From assembly GCF_001441615.1 (NCBI RefSeq), contig NZ_LAXJ01000020.1, positions 1 to 64,000 on the forward strand: a DNA stretch of 64,000 bases, in the 5' to 3' direction. The DNA comes from Roseovarius atlanticus (GTDB taxonomy: Bacteria; Pseudomonadota; Alphaproteobacteria; Rhodobacterales; Rhodobacteraceae). The notes below the pieces were generated by a model, which saw only the letters and a list, made by a program, of their open reading frames with translations, was not told where the DNA came from and ran no database searches. Below are positions 17,489 to 25,914 of the stretch, one piece after another (position 1 is the stretch's first letter; each line of letters opens with the position of its first letter). The position numbers and the translations under genes were made by a program.

Positions 17489-18568
17489 ATGACCCTGACC
17501 CAGGACGACCTGCGCGCCGCCACCGCCGCCGGCATCATCGACGAGGCACAGGCCGCGCGCCTCAGCGCCCTGTCGCACGAACGCGCCGGTCGCATCGCCC
17601 GGCGTGCCAACGAGGATGAGCCGTTCGAGCTGTTCTCGGGTTTTGCCGAGATCTTCATTTCGCTCGGCCTGATCCTGCTGACCTCCGGCGCGGTGACCTT
17701 CGCCTTCGCCGCGGGCGGGGTGTTGTTCGTCATGGCGGCGCTCATGGCCGTCGGTTGGTTCGCCGCGCATTACTTTACGCTGAAACGCCGGATGAGCCTG
17801 CCCTCCATCGTACTGGTCTGTACCTATGCCACCGGCGCGGGCGGGCTGATCGGCTATGTCCTCGACATGATCGGCCTCACCTCCGGCGCGCTCGCGGCCA
17901 TCCTGCTGGGCCTCGGCGGCATGGCGTCGATCCTGTTGCATTACCGCCGTTTCCGCGTGCCGTTCTCGATGCTGCTTGTCGGCCTTTACGGCTTCATGAC
18001 CATCTATGCGATCACCACCGAAACCAGCCCCGTCGACACGCTGATCACCGGCAGTTTCTGGAGCCTCTTCGACCTCCGCCAGGGTGGGTCGCTGGCCCTC
18101 GGCACGCTGATCTTCGGCATCCTCGCCTTCATTGCCGGTCTCTGGTTCGACATGCAGGACCCGCACCGCATCGGCCGCCGCGCCCGCTCGGCCTTCTGGC
18201 TGCACCTGCTAGCCGCGCCCGCGCTGGTGAACACCGTGATGATGACCGTCTACAATCTCGACGGCGCGCTCGGCACGATCCTCACGATCATCGGCTTCCT
18301 GCTGGTAACCTGCCTCGCGCTTGTGATCGACCGCCGTTCCTTTCTGACCGCCGGAATGGGCTACCTCGCCGCCGTGATCTATTGGCTCTTCAGCATGGAC
18401 GGCGGCGGCACGCAGCTTCCGCTCCTCATGCTCGTCATCGGCGCCTTCATCACCGGCTTGGGCACCTTCTGGACCCACCTGCGCGTCGCCCTCATGCGCG
18501 CCCTGCCGAACTTCCCCGGCAAATCCCGCCTGCCGCCCTGGGACGACGTCACGGCAACCTCCGAATAA
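17489..18568 (+). CDS. DUF2157-like integral membrane protein
   Basis: A 359-residue multi-pass inner-membrane protein. A soluble N-terminus (TLTQDDLRAATAAGIIDEAQ, then ALSHERAGRIARR) is followed by about ten hydrophobic helices, for example ISLGLILLTSGAVTFAFAAG and LGTILTIIGFLLVTCLALVI. The soluble start with an index-helix pattern followed by the membrane block resembles DUF2157 proteins of unknown function. The frame is open from 17294, but ATG 17489 is preceded by AAAGGA and gives the natural N-terminus. It separates hslV from hslU and ends 63 bp before hslU. Confidence 0.75.
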   Translation: MTLTQDDLRAATAAGIIDEAQAARLSALSHERAGRIARRANEDEPFELFSGFAEIFISLGLILLTSGAVTFAFAAGGVLFVMAALMAVGWFAAHYFTLKRRMSLPSIVLVCTYATGAGGLIGYVLDMIGLTSGALAAILLGLGGMASILLHYRRFRVPFSMLLVGLYGFMTIYAITTETSPVDTLITGSFWSLFDLRQGGSLALGTLIFGILAFIAGLWFDMQDPHRIGRRARSAFWLHLLAAPALVNTVMMTVYNLDGALGTILTIIGFLLVTCLALVIDRRSFLTAGMGYLAAVIYWLFSMDGGGTQLPLLMLVIGAFITGLGTFWTHLRVALMRALPNFPGKSRLPPWDDVTATSE

Positions 18569-18631
18569 CCGCACCTTGCGTTTCGGCCCCCCATGCTTAC
18601 GTTCCCCCGTAACGCAATCACAGGACGCCCC

Positions 18632-19942
18632 ATGACCGACCTCACCCCGCGCGAAATCGTCTCGGAACTCGACCGCTACATCATCGGCCAGAAGGACGCC
18701 AAGCGCGCCACCGCCGTCGCCCTGCGCAACCGCTGGCGCCGCAAGCAGCTCTCCGACGACCTGCGCGAAGAGGTCTATCCAAAGAACATCCTGATGATCG
18801 GCCCCACCGGCGTGGGCAAAACCGAAATCTCCCGCCGCCTGGCAAAACTCGCCCGCGCCCCCTTCATCAAGGTCGAGGCGACCAAGTTCACCGAGGTCGG
18901 CTATGTCGGCCGCGATGTCGAACAGATCATCCGCGACCTCGTCGACAGCGCCATCGCCCAGACCCGCGACTTCATGCGCGAAGACGTCAAATCCCGCGCC
19001 CACCAACAGGCCGAGGATCGCGTCATCACCGCCATCGCCGGCGAGGATGCCCGCGAGTCCACGCGCGAGATGTTTCGCAAGAAGCTCAAGGATGGCCTGC
19101 TCGACGACACCGAGATCGAGCTTGACGTCGCCGACACCTCCAACCCCCTCGGCATGATGGACATCCCCGGCCAGCCCGGCGGCGGCCAGATGGGCATGAT
19201 GAACCTGGGCGACATCTTCGGCAAGGCTTTCGGCGGCCGCACCACCCGCAAGAAGATGACCGTCCGCGAAAGCTACGACATCCTGATTTCCGAGGAAGCC
19301 GACAAACTGCTGGACGACGAAACCGTCAACCGCACCGCCCTGGAAGCGGTCGAGCAGAACGGCATCGTCTTCCTCGATGAGATTGACAAGGTCTGTGCCC
19401 GGCAAGAGGCCCGTGGCGGCGACGTCTCGCGCGAGGGGGTGCAGCGCGACCTCCTGCCCCTGATCGAGGGCACGACCGTCTCGACCAAGCATGGCTCGGT
19501 CAAGACCGACCACATCCTCTTCATAGCAAGCGGCGCCTTCCACATCGCCAAGCCGTCAGACCTGCTACCCGAACTTCAGGGCCGCCTGCCCATCCGGGTC
19601 GAACTGCGCGCCCTGACCGAAGAAGATTTCGTGCGCATCCTGACCGAGACGGACAACGCCCTGACCCGCCAGTACTCCGCCCTCATGGGGACCGAGGAGG
19701 TGACCGTCGAATTCACCGAGGACGGCATCAAGGCCCTCGCCCGCATCGCGGCGGAGGTCAACCAGACCATCGAGAATATCGGCGCGCGCAGGCTCTATAC
19801 CGTGATGGAACGCGTGTTCGAGGAACTCAGCTTCACCGCCCCCGACCGCGCGGGCGAGAAGGTGGTCGTGGACGAAGCCTTCGTGGACGCCAACCTGGGC
19901 GAGCTGATGAAGTCGACGGATTTGAGCAGGTATGTTTTGTAG
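18632..19942 (+). CDS. hslU: ATP-dependent protease ATPase subunit HslU (ClpY)
   Basis: HslU is the AAA+ unfoldase ring that feeds substrates into HslV. The 436-residue product begins [20 protein letters not shown] and has Walker [16 protein letters not shown] (about 56-70), [17 protein letters not shown], Walker [12 protein letters not shown] (about 244) and [15 protein letters not shown] with the sensor region [20 protein letters not shown] near the end. All motifs are intact. ATG 18632, with AGGACG before it, is preferred to the in-frame ATG 18593. The end of this gene marks the left border of the low-G+C cassette. Confidence 0.97.
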   Translation: MTDLTPREIVSELDRYIIGQKDAKRATAVALRNRWRRKQLSDDLREEVYPKNILMIGPTGVGKTEISRRLAKLARAPFIKVEATKFTEVGYVGRDVEQIIRDLVDSAIAQTRDFMREDVKSRAHQQAEDRVITAIAGEDARESTREMFRKKLKDGLLDDTEIELDVADTSNPLGMMDIPGQPGGGQMGMMNLGDIFGKAFGGRTTRKKMTVRESYDILISEEADKLLDDETVNRTALEAVEQNGIVFLDEIDKVCARQEARGGDVSREGVQRDLLPLIEGTTVSTKHGSVKTDHILFIASGAFHIAKPSDLLPELQGRLPIRVELRALTEEDFVRILTETDNALTRQYSALMGTEEVTVEFTEDGIKALARIAAEVNQTIENIGARRLYTVMERVFEELSFTAPDRAGEKVVVDEAFVDANLGELMKSTDLSRYVL

Positions 19943-20039
19943 GGGAAGTTTTATAGCGAACGGTCAAGTATCTGATCGCCCGTAACGTTAAAGCTGAGTG
20001 GTGTAATTTGACTCCGAAAGGTTAGTAATGGCGGAGTTG

Positions 20040-20690
20040 TCATGCAGCAATATCTTCCAACACCTTTTGCGCGATCTCTTGTGCTTTATCAAATTCGATG
20101 GACCATTCGTCACTATCAGTGATTGAAGCCCCTACGACTTCTTCTGGCCTAAACCGTTTTGATTGGCCATTTCGTGTCACGGCCTCTATGTGATCTTCAT
20201 TGGCGTCATTTGCTTTCATTAACTCCAATATCTTGGCTTGCCATTCTTCATCATCATCGCGAACTGGCCATGAAGCCTCATCGAGCGGTTCGAAGCCAAG
20301 CGTTCGAAGCAAAGCTAGCACAAAGGTTGCACACGTTAGTCCCTTGCCGGCCGGAGCTTCCAGAAGTTCGCCGCTTGAGCGGTCAAACACCATCCCATTA
20401 GCATCGAAACCATATGGCACATTTGGTTCCGCATTTGCGACTGCATTGGCAAACGCAGCTACCACAAGCTGGTTTTCAAGCTCGAAACCAACAGGCGCGC
20501 AGCAGTAGTCCGGCCTCCATTCATCATCTCGTAAGTCGAAATGAAATGCCAAATGCAGCATACGAACTTCTCCATCATCGAGACGATAGAGTAGTCCGCA
20601 ATGGTTCTGATCCCCACCTGCATTCTTGATCGCAACACCAAGATAGTGTGATTCCTCAAGCGATGAACCCGGGCCGTTGAGCACGGGCAT
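20040..20690 (-). CDS. Unknown protein resembling a permuted NlpC/P60-LRAT cysteine enzyme
   Basis: A 216-residue product, last gene of a three-gene minus-strand cassette, starting 3 bp after the previous stop. No family is recognised with certainty. NHCGLLYRLDDGEVRMLHL (H30) resembles the H-x-G strand of circularly permuted papain-like proteins such as LRAT and YiiX. About 90 residues later, GKGLTCATFVLALLRTLGF (C120) resembles their nucleophile helix, preceded by NVPYGFD. His before Cys is the permuted order. The catalytic role is inferred from pattern only. The C-terminal third is acidic. There is no signal peptide, so it should be cytoplasmic. Codon use is much less GC-rich than the neighbours. 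Confidence 0.75.
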   Translation of the reverse strand: MPVLNGPGSSLEESHYLGVAIKNAGGDQNHCGLLYRLDDGEVRMLHLAFHFDLRDDEWRPDYCCAPVGFELENQLVVAAFANAVANAEPNVPYGFDANGMVFDRSSGELLEAPAGKGLTCATFVLALLRTLGFEPLDEASWPVRDDDEEWQAKILELMKANDANEDHIEAVTRNGQSKRFRPEEVVGASITDSDEWSIEFDKAQEIAQKVLEDIAA

Positions 20691-20693
20691 TCT

Positions 20694-21266
20694 TCAAACG
20701 AGCCCCTTCAACAGTCGAGCGCTGTTTTTTTCACGCCTATCAAGTTCGGATTGCACCTCGGCAACAAATGTTTTCCAGTTGGCAATTTGCTCACGCACTG
20801 GAAAAGACGATCTTGCAAAAGCTAGCATAGTCTCATTGGACATTTGAGAAAGCTTCGCGCTGCCAAGGATTTTGGCTAGCAAGTCAAACTTACCTTTTTG
20901 GATAAGCTCGTTAATTCCTTGTACCGTATTGGTCAGGTTCTTTACGCTCGGCTTTTCAGATTCAACGGAGTTATATGCTGCAAACAACCAGCTCAGATCG
21001 GTAGCGTCCTCATTAGATTGAACATATCCTTCCGATGCGGAATTGGAAGTCACGACATGTCTAAGCATGCTCCTATCTGGCATGCCGGGAGTTCTATCAA
21101 CTAAATGGAAACTGACGGCCTGCAACGCAGCTAAACAATGTTCAATTTGTTGCTTTAGGGCTTCATGGATCAGTTGGTTCGAGATGGTTGTGTAACCGGT
21201 CCGTGATGAACCATCGGAATACATTTCCCGCGGCACGGTTGTAGGATCCGAGTATTCTAATTGCAT
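20694..21266 (-). CDS. Unknown protein, middle gene of the accessory cassette
   Basis: A 190-residue soluble, mostly helical product that I do not recognise. ATG 21266 is supported by a strong GGAGGG ribosome-binding site eight bases upstream, even though this start lies inside the preceding TIGR04255-type gene in another frame (104-bp overlap). The sequence has an N-terminal NQLIHEALKQQIEHCLAALQ helix, a low-complexity centre (SNSASEGYVQSNED) and a charged C-terminal helix (EVQSELDRREKNSARLLKGL). The heavy overlap with its upstream gene and the 3-bp gap to the next imply one operon and coupled translation of all three. Confidence 0.75.
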   Translation of the reverse strand: MQLEYSDPTTVPREMYSDGSSRTGYTTISNQLIHEALKQQIEHCLAALQAVSFHLVDRTPGMPDRSMLRHVVTSNSASEGYVQSNEDATDLSWLFAAYNSVESEKPSVKNLTNTVQGINELIQKGKFDLLAKILGSAKLSQMSNETMLAFARSSFPVREQIANWKTFVAEVQSELDRREKNSARLLKGLV

Positions 21267-21930
21267 CTTCTGCTCCCTCCACTTGCTCTTCGAAAAAGAA
21301 ATCTGAGTCCACTATGAACTGCGGCTTTTCTTCATTATTCACAAAGCTCAAGCCTGTACGAACAGCGACTTTTCCTTCATTTAGTTTAATAACTGTAGTT
21401 GTAGCTTGTTCAGTGACGTCGTTGATTGGGATGTCTTGGTCGGCCAGTAGACCTAGCGCTCGAGTACGCAATAGATTGGACCAAGTCTCATCCTTCAACC
21501 CCAACTCATCTCTGTCGATGATGTTAACGTATCTCAGCCCAATCCGTTTGAAGTGTACAACCTCGTAGTTAGAAAGTAGCGCTTTCATTGCTAAATTTAA
21601 TACTGATTGGAATCGTTCCCACCGTACGTACTTGTAGGTCTTTATAGCCAAGAAGTCGCTGCAGAGTGAGACAGTGAATTCATCATCGGTTGTTGAAAAA
21701 TCATAGATCAAACGGCGGGTTGTTGGCGTCGGATTCTGAGAGCCTTCAGAGAAAGACAACCTGAATTCTTCACGTGAATCCACGACCGGGAATTCCCTCC
21801 CAAGGGCAGACTGAAACTCCGCTGGAACTTGTCGGTCAAGCAAAAACAATCGCGGAAAGCGCAACTGGCATACGACTTCAGATAACGGATTCCGGTTGTA
21901 TACAGCTCTAGGCTGTTCAGGGAATTCCAT
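21163..21930 (-). CDS. TIGR04255-family (sporadically distributed) protein
   Basis: A 255-residue product with the opening typical of TIGR04255 proteins, YNRNPLSEVVCQLRFPRLFL, followed by RLIYDFSTTDDEFTVSLCSD and the central YKYVRWERFQSVLNLAM and FKRIGLRYVNIIDRDEL regions. It ends in a helical FRWFITDRLHNHLEP. The family has no known function; it appears patchily across bacteria, which suits a mobile accessory gene. CAGGA precedes ATG 21930. It is the promoter-proximal gene of the three-gene cassette. Base composition differs clearly from the surrounding housekeeping genes, suggesting transfer. Confidence 0.82.
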   Translation of the reverse strand: MEFPEQPRAVYNRNPLSEVVCQLRFPRLFLLDRQVPAEFQSALGREFPVVDSREEFRLSFSEGSQNPTPTTRRLIYDFSTTDDEFTVSLCSDFLAIKTYKYVRWERFQSVLNLAMKALLSNYEVVHFKRIGLRYVNIIDRDELGLKDETWSNLLRTRALGLLADQDIPINDVTEQATTTVIKLNEGKVAVRTGLSFVNNEEKPQFIVDSDFFFEEQVEGAEDAIRILGSYNRAAGNVFRWFITDRLHNHLEPTDP

Positions 21931-22311
21931 TGTTTTTCCTGCCTACCGACCAGTTTAAAATCAGGCGTTCGCCAATTTCATTACGATTCTCGCACATTGG
22001 TGAGTCCGCGTAAAGAAATCATCTACGTAAAGGTTTCAGGCAGCCAACCTTGAGACATTGTCTTACGCGTCCAGTCCCTTGATAGTCCGAATCTGCCAGC
22101 GGCATACAAGTCGGTTGTTTTGTTTGTTCCACCCAAACACTCTGCCCTCCCTCTTAATCCACCAGCCCAGAAAATCGCACCGTCGGCATACCACCCAAAT
22201 ACCGACGTGATACCGACGTCCTTTTGGGCCGATCCGGAAAATTAACGAATCAAATCGGCACCCCTTTGAATCCGCTTTTCTTCACCCGGGTTTCGGGCCA
22301 CGAAGGGGGTC
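21931..22311. other. 381-bp divergent intergenic region between cassette and MFS gene
   Basis: The left half is AT-richer than the genome norm and must hold the cassette promoter. I could not pick one convincing -35/-10 pair. The right half contains a family 2 repeat (22177-22230) and then an AT-rich stretch (AAAATTAACGAATCAAAT) upstream of the MFS gene, whose ribosome-binding site is GAAGGGGG. No tRNA or direct-repeat attachment site was seen at this border. Confidence 0.6.
22177..22230 (+). repeat. Dispersed intergenic repeat, family 2, copy 1
   Basis: This 54-bp block matches the reverse complement of 47843-47897. GCACCGTCGG is identical, an 11-bp spacer follows in both, and the 22-bp core at 22198-22219 differs by one base. 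The core contains two direct ATACCGACG units 11 bp apart, followed by a CCTTTT tail. The spacing of about one helical turn suggests a protein-binding site. Confidence 0.7.
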
Positions 22312-23535
22312 ATGCGGCTCCTCGATTTTCTCCGTGACAACCTTCCCTTCCTGTCGGCGGGTATGCTGCTGACCTTCCTAAGTTCTTTTGGACAAACGTT
22401 TTTTATCTCGCTCTTCGCGGGCGAGATTCGGGCCGCATTCGATCTCAGCCACGGGCAATGGGGCGGGATCTATACGCTCGGCACCACCGCCTCCGCCCTC
22501 GTCATGGTCTGGGCCGGCGGCCTCACGGATTTTTTTCGCGTCCGCACCCTCGCCCCTATCATACTGATTTTACTGGCTTTTGCCTGCCTCTCCATGGCCT
22601 TCAATCCGGTCTGGTGGGGGTTGATCGCGGTTATTTTTGCCCTGCGTTTCACCGGCCAGGGCATGACCAGCCACCTCGCCGTCGTCGCCATGTCCCGCTG
22701 GTTCATCGCCACAAGGGGCAAAGCCCTGTCCATCGCCACCCTCGGCTTCGCCCTTGGCGAGGCGCTCTTACCCCTTGTTTTCGTTGCACTTCTGGCGGTC
22801 TACGACTGGCACATGCTCTGGGTCGCCGCTGCCCTCATCGCCCTTGTCGGCGTCCCCGTCATCCACCGCCTCCTCCGCCTCGAACGCACCCCCCAGATGC
22901 TGGCCGAAACCGACCAGTCCCTGGGCATGGAATCCCGCCACTGGACCCGCAATCAGGCCTTATTTCATTGGCTTTTCTGGTTCATGGTCCCGGCCCTTCT
23001 GGGCCCCGCAGCTTTCAACACAGCCTTCTTTTTCCACCAGGTCCACTTCGCCGAATTGAAGGGCATCCCCCACGTCCAACTGGTCGCCCTCTACCCGTTC
23101 TACACCTCCGTCGGCATCGTCGCGATGGTCCTGTCCGGCTGGGCCCTGGACCGCTTCGGCACCGCCAGGTTGATCCCGTTCTTCCAGCTTCCCATGGTCG
23201 CCGCCTTTGGGATTTTCGCCATATCCGACAATACCTTGACCCTGCTCGCAGGCCTGTTTTTCCTCGGCCTGACAACCGGCGCGAACACCACCTTGCCCAA
23301 CGCCTTCTGGGCCGAATTCTACGGCACCGCCCGCCTTGGTTCGATCAAGGCGATGGCCGCCGCCGTCATGGTCTTCGGCTCCGCCATCGGCCCCGGCCTG
23401 ACCGGAATGGGCATCGACTTGGGGCTGGGCCTTGAAAGCCAGTACCTGATCGTCGCGGGCTATTTCGTCGTCACCACGATCATGATGACCATCGGCATCA
23501 CCCGCGCCAAACCCCTGCTACCGGTTGCGGCGTAG
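22312..23535 (+). CDS. Major facilitator superfamily transporter
   Basis: A 407-residue inner-membrane carrier with about twelve hydrophobic helices. The loop between helices 2 and 3 is WAGGLTDFFRVRTLAP, a degenerate form of the MFS motif A, and the equivalent in the second half is LSGWALDRFGTARLIPF. FALRFTGQGMTSHLAVVAMSRWF and ATRGKALSIATLGFALGEA are typical of the monocarboxylate/oxalate-formate-like MFS branch. The substrate is unknown. It starts to the right of a family 2 repeat, and its last 18 bp overlap the convergent Smr-domain gene. Confidence 0.9.
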   Translation: MRLLDFLRDNLPFLSAGMLLTFLSSFGQTFFISLFAGEIRAAFDLSHGQWGGIYTLGTTASALVMVWAGGLTDFFRVRTLAPIILILLAFACLSMAFNPVWWGLIAVIFALRFTGQGMTSHLAVVAMSRWFIATRGKALSIATLGFALGEALLPLVFVALLAVYDWHMLWVAAALIALVGVPVIHRLLRLERTPQMLAETDQSLGMESRHWTRNQALFHWLFWFMVPALLGPAAFNTAFFFHQVHFAELKGIPHVQLVALYPFYTSVGIVAMVLSGWALDRFGTARLIPFFQLPMVAAFGIFAISDNTLTLLAGLFFLGLTTGANTTLPNAFWAEFYGTARLGSIKAMAAAVMVFGSAIGPGLTGMGIDLGLGLESQYLIVAGYFVVTTIMMTIGITRAKPLLPVAA

Positions 23536-24108
23536 ATACACGTAATACGCCCCGCCCCCCCCATGCCGCACATGCGCCTGGGTGATCTGCAAGACCAAAC
23601 CCGACAGCGGCGCCATGCCCAGCCATTGCGGTACCGCGTGGCGAAGAACACCATTTCTGGTGGGTATCGGTCCGCCGGTATCGGTGTTCTTTCCCTTGCC
23701 GGTGATTACTAGAACCAGCCGCTTGCCCTGCGCCTGTGCTCGCAGGATGAACCCGGTCAGGGCGGGCTGTGCCTGTGCCAGTGTCATGCCGTGCAGGTCG
23801 ATGCGGGCCTCGGGTTCGACCTTGCCGCGTTTCAGGCGCGTGTTGGTGCGCTTGTCCATTTGCAAGGGCTGCCGGGACAGGCGTTCGTGCAGGCCGGGCA
23901 AGGTATCATGCCTGTGGTCGGATGCCCGGGAGGTTTGGCCGATCTCAAACGGCGAAATCTCGGTTTTGGGCGTTTCGGGTTTTGATTTCGGCTTGGCTTG
24001 CAAGAGTTTGGGCGTGGTGGTGTCCCGCTTGGGATCGAGCCTTTCCGCCGTCTTTGCCACCTGCTGCCAGAGCTTCAGCTCTTCGGGCGTGATCCGCCTG
24101 CGGCTCAA
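23518..24108 (-). CDS. Smr-domain protein (MutS2-like nuclease domain)
   Basis: A 196-residue protein with a basic, disordered N-terminal half and a C-terminal Smr domain: RIDLHGMTLAQAQPAL, RLVLVITGKGKNT and the closing HGGGGAYYVYLRR. Smr domains act as nucleases on structured DNA or RNA (MutS2, SmrB in ribosome rescue); the substrate of this stand-alone form is unknown. The start is TTG 24108, overlapping the mltA stop as TTGA, with CGGAG eight bases upstream; no ATG is suitably placed. It is part of a minus-strand operon with the Tim44-like gene and mltA. Confidence 0.88.
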   Translation of the reverse strand: MSRRRITPEELKLWQQVAKTAERLDPKRDTTTPKLLQAKPKSKPETPKTEISPFEIGQTSRASDHRHDTLPGLHERLSRQPLQMDKRTNTRLKRGKVEPEARIDLHGMTLAQAQPALTGFILRAQAQGKRLVLVITGKGKNTDTGGPIPTRNGVLRHAVPQWLGMAPLSGLVLQITQAHVRHGGGGAYYVYLRRNR

Positions 24109-25142
24109 AGGTTAGGCTCCGTCGCGGTGGCATAGGCGCGCTGGATCGGTAGAAGGACCACCATGCGACCCGGGTCGCGCAGGCGACCGGCCTTGCGACC
24201 CGCCTCATCTCCGGTGCCGATGAATATATCGGCCCGTTGCGCCCCCTTGATGGCAGAGCCTGTGTCCTGCGCGATCATCAGGCGGCGGATCGGACCCGCG
24301 CCCTCTTTCTCGATCCAGACCGGAGCGCCGAGCGGAACATACGCAGGATCTACAGCGATGGTGCGGCCCGCGGTAACGGAACGGTTCATCGCCCCGAGTG
24401 GACCCATGTGGGCGGGCACGGAGTCGATGCGCCGGAAGAAGACATAGGACGGGTTGTGCCAAAGCAGTTCTTGTCCGGCGGCGGGGTTGCGGCGCACCCA
24501 GTTCTTGATGACTTGCGCCGAAACCTGGTGCGCCTGGTAAATACCACGACGAACGAGTTCGGCTCCGACAGAGCGGTACTCGTGCCCGTTTGCGCCTCCA
24601 TAGCCCACGCGGATCTTGCGGCCATCGGGCAGTGTCACGCGACCAGATCCCTGGATTTGAAGAAAGAACTTTTCAACCAGATCGTCGACCCAGACAATCT
24701 CGAGGCCGCGGCCCTGCATGGCGACACCCGCCTCGATCTCTCGGCGCGACAACCATGGGACGGCGCCTTGGGCCTCGGGCGGTTTTCGGTAGAGGGGGTA
24801 GCGATATCGGCCGCCCGGCGACAGGGAGCCGTTGAGCTCCGGCTCGAAATAGCCGGTAAAGAGAGCTTTTTTCCCGTCTTCGATCAGGACTGGACGAAAG
24901 AACAGCTGAAAGAAATCCTTGGCATCGGGTTTTTGCTGGGCCAGCGCGCAGAGGGCGCGCCAATCCGGATCATCAAGATCCGGACAGGTCAGGAGAAACG
25001 TGTCGAGCGCCTTCTCGTGATCATCTTCTTCCCAGCCTTTCAGGTCCTGAAAGTCGAGAACGGTATGTGTCACTTCCTCGGCGTGGACGGCGGTTGCGGC
25101 CGTCAGCACAAAGAGGAATGCCGCTGCCGCCCGTCCGATCAT
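24105..25142 (-). CDS. mltA: Membrane-bound lytic murein transglycosylase A (MltA)
   Basis: MltA cleaves the MurNAc-GlcNAc bond of peptidoglycan, leaving a 1,6-anhydro end. The 345-residue product has a Sec signal (AAAAFLFVLTAATAVHA) without a lipobox, so it is probably soluble or peripherally bound in the periplasm. The MltA domain shows ALFTGYFEPELNGS, KFFLQIQGSGRVTL and GYGGANGHEYRSVG. The 3D domain shows AVDPAYVPLGAPVWI and MIAQDTGSAIKGAQRADIF, which contains the catalytic Asp. ATG 25142 overlaps the upstream stop (ATGA) and precedes the signal; the open frame to 25205 is not needed. Confidence 0.94.
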   Translation of the reverse strand: MIGRAAAAFLFVLTAATAVHAEEVTHTVLDFQDLKGWEEDDHEKALDTFLLTCPDLDDPDWRALCALAQQKPDAKDFFQLFFRPVLIEDGKKALFTGYFEPELNGSLSPGGRYRYPLYRKPPEAQGAVPWLSRREIEAGVAMQGRGLEIVWVDDLVEKFFLQIQGSGRVTLPDGRKIRVGYGGANGHEYRSVGAELVRRGIYQAHQVSAQVIKNWVRRNPAAGQELLWHNPSYVFFRRIDSVPAHMGPLGAMNRSVTAGRTIAVDPAYVPLGAPVWIEKEGAGPIRRLMIAQDTGSAIKGAQRADIFIGTGDEAGRKAGRLRDPGRMVVLLPIQRAYATATEPNL

Positions 25143-25801
25143 TCGTCCGTGGCAACAAGCCGCCAGTTGGGATCGTCGGACCCCATGACGCGTTCGAAGG
25201 TCCACACATCCTTCTGCTTCTTGGGTTTGCCGGGCTCGCCCTCGACAATCTCGCCGTTCTGGTCGCGCACGACCGAGATCAGTTCACCGATGAAGCGCAC
25301 GGTGATCTCGGCTCTGTTGGTCGCGTTGTCGAACCGGGCGGCAGTCAAAGTCGTCTCGCGTACCCCGACGAATTCGGCCTCGATTGAAAGGCCTTGCTGG
25401 GCGCGAGACTCGACCACACCGGTGAACGCCTCAAATACATCGTCGCCAAGGAAGGGGCGCATCTCGTCCACCTGGCCACGCTCGAACGACATCAGGATCC
25501 ATTCGTAGGCCTGTTTCGCACCTTGCAGAAATTCGCCCACGGCAAAGCTGCTTTCGGCACGTTTCATGTCGGCCAGCGCCTGAGCGTCGTCAGAGCCCTC
25601 GGGCACGTGGTCGGTGATGTCGTAATCCGGGCCACCGTCGATCACCTCGAAGTCCTGCCGACGCGACGGCGTCGGGGTCGACGGCGTAGGCTGCTTCGAA
25701 GGCTCGAACCCGTCGCGGGTGCCCAGGACGCTTTTCAGGCGTAGGATGAGAAAAATCGCTATGCCAGCGAGGACAAGCAATTGGAGTAGGGGCGAATTCA
25801 T
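25139..25801 (-). CDS. Tim44-like domain membrane protein
   Basis: A 220-residue protein with one N-terminal membrane helix (LLQLLVLAGIAIFLILRL), a proline-rich linker and a Tim44-like domain. The domain runs from FLQGAKQAYEWILMSFERG through FLGDDVFEAFTGVVESR to TVRFIGELISVVRDQNGE and DVWTFERVMGSDDPNWRLV. In mitochondria Tim44 tethers the import motor. Bacterial relatives such as Caulobacter TimA are membrane-linked but of unclear role. It is the first gene of the minus-strand group with mltA (ATGA overlap) and faces fxsA, leaving a 113-bp shared upstream region. Confidence 0.9.
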   Translation of the reverse strand: MNSPLLQLLVLAGIAIFLILRLKSVLGTRDGFEPSKQPTPSTPTPSRRQDFEVIDGGPDYDITDHVPEGSDDAQALADMKRAESSFAVGEFLQGAKQAYEWILMSFERGQVDEMRPFLGDDVFEAFTGVVESRAQQGLSIEAEFVGVRETTLTAARFDNATNRAEITVRFIGELISVVRDQNGEIVEGEPGKPKKQKDVWTFERVMGSDDPNWRLVATDE

Positions 25802-25914
25802 TCATACCTCTCAACGTGCCCAGGATGGAAACCTCCCGGTGTGGGTCTTATGTAGGGTGTTGATCCGGGCGAGTCCACCGTACCCGCCTTTAGAAACCAA
25901 GGAGGATCATGCTC

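Noticed and set aside
21766..21781. TTCACGTGAA core resembling parS inside the TIGR04255-type gene
   Set aside because: Only 12 of 16 positions fit the parS palindrome, and it is 12 kb from the exact sites. Probably chance.
20040..21930. Cassette as a prophage or insertion-sequence remnant
   Set aside because: No integrase, transposase, terminal inverted repeats or tRNA attachment site is visible at its borders.
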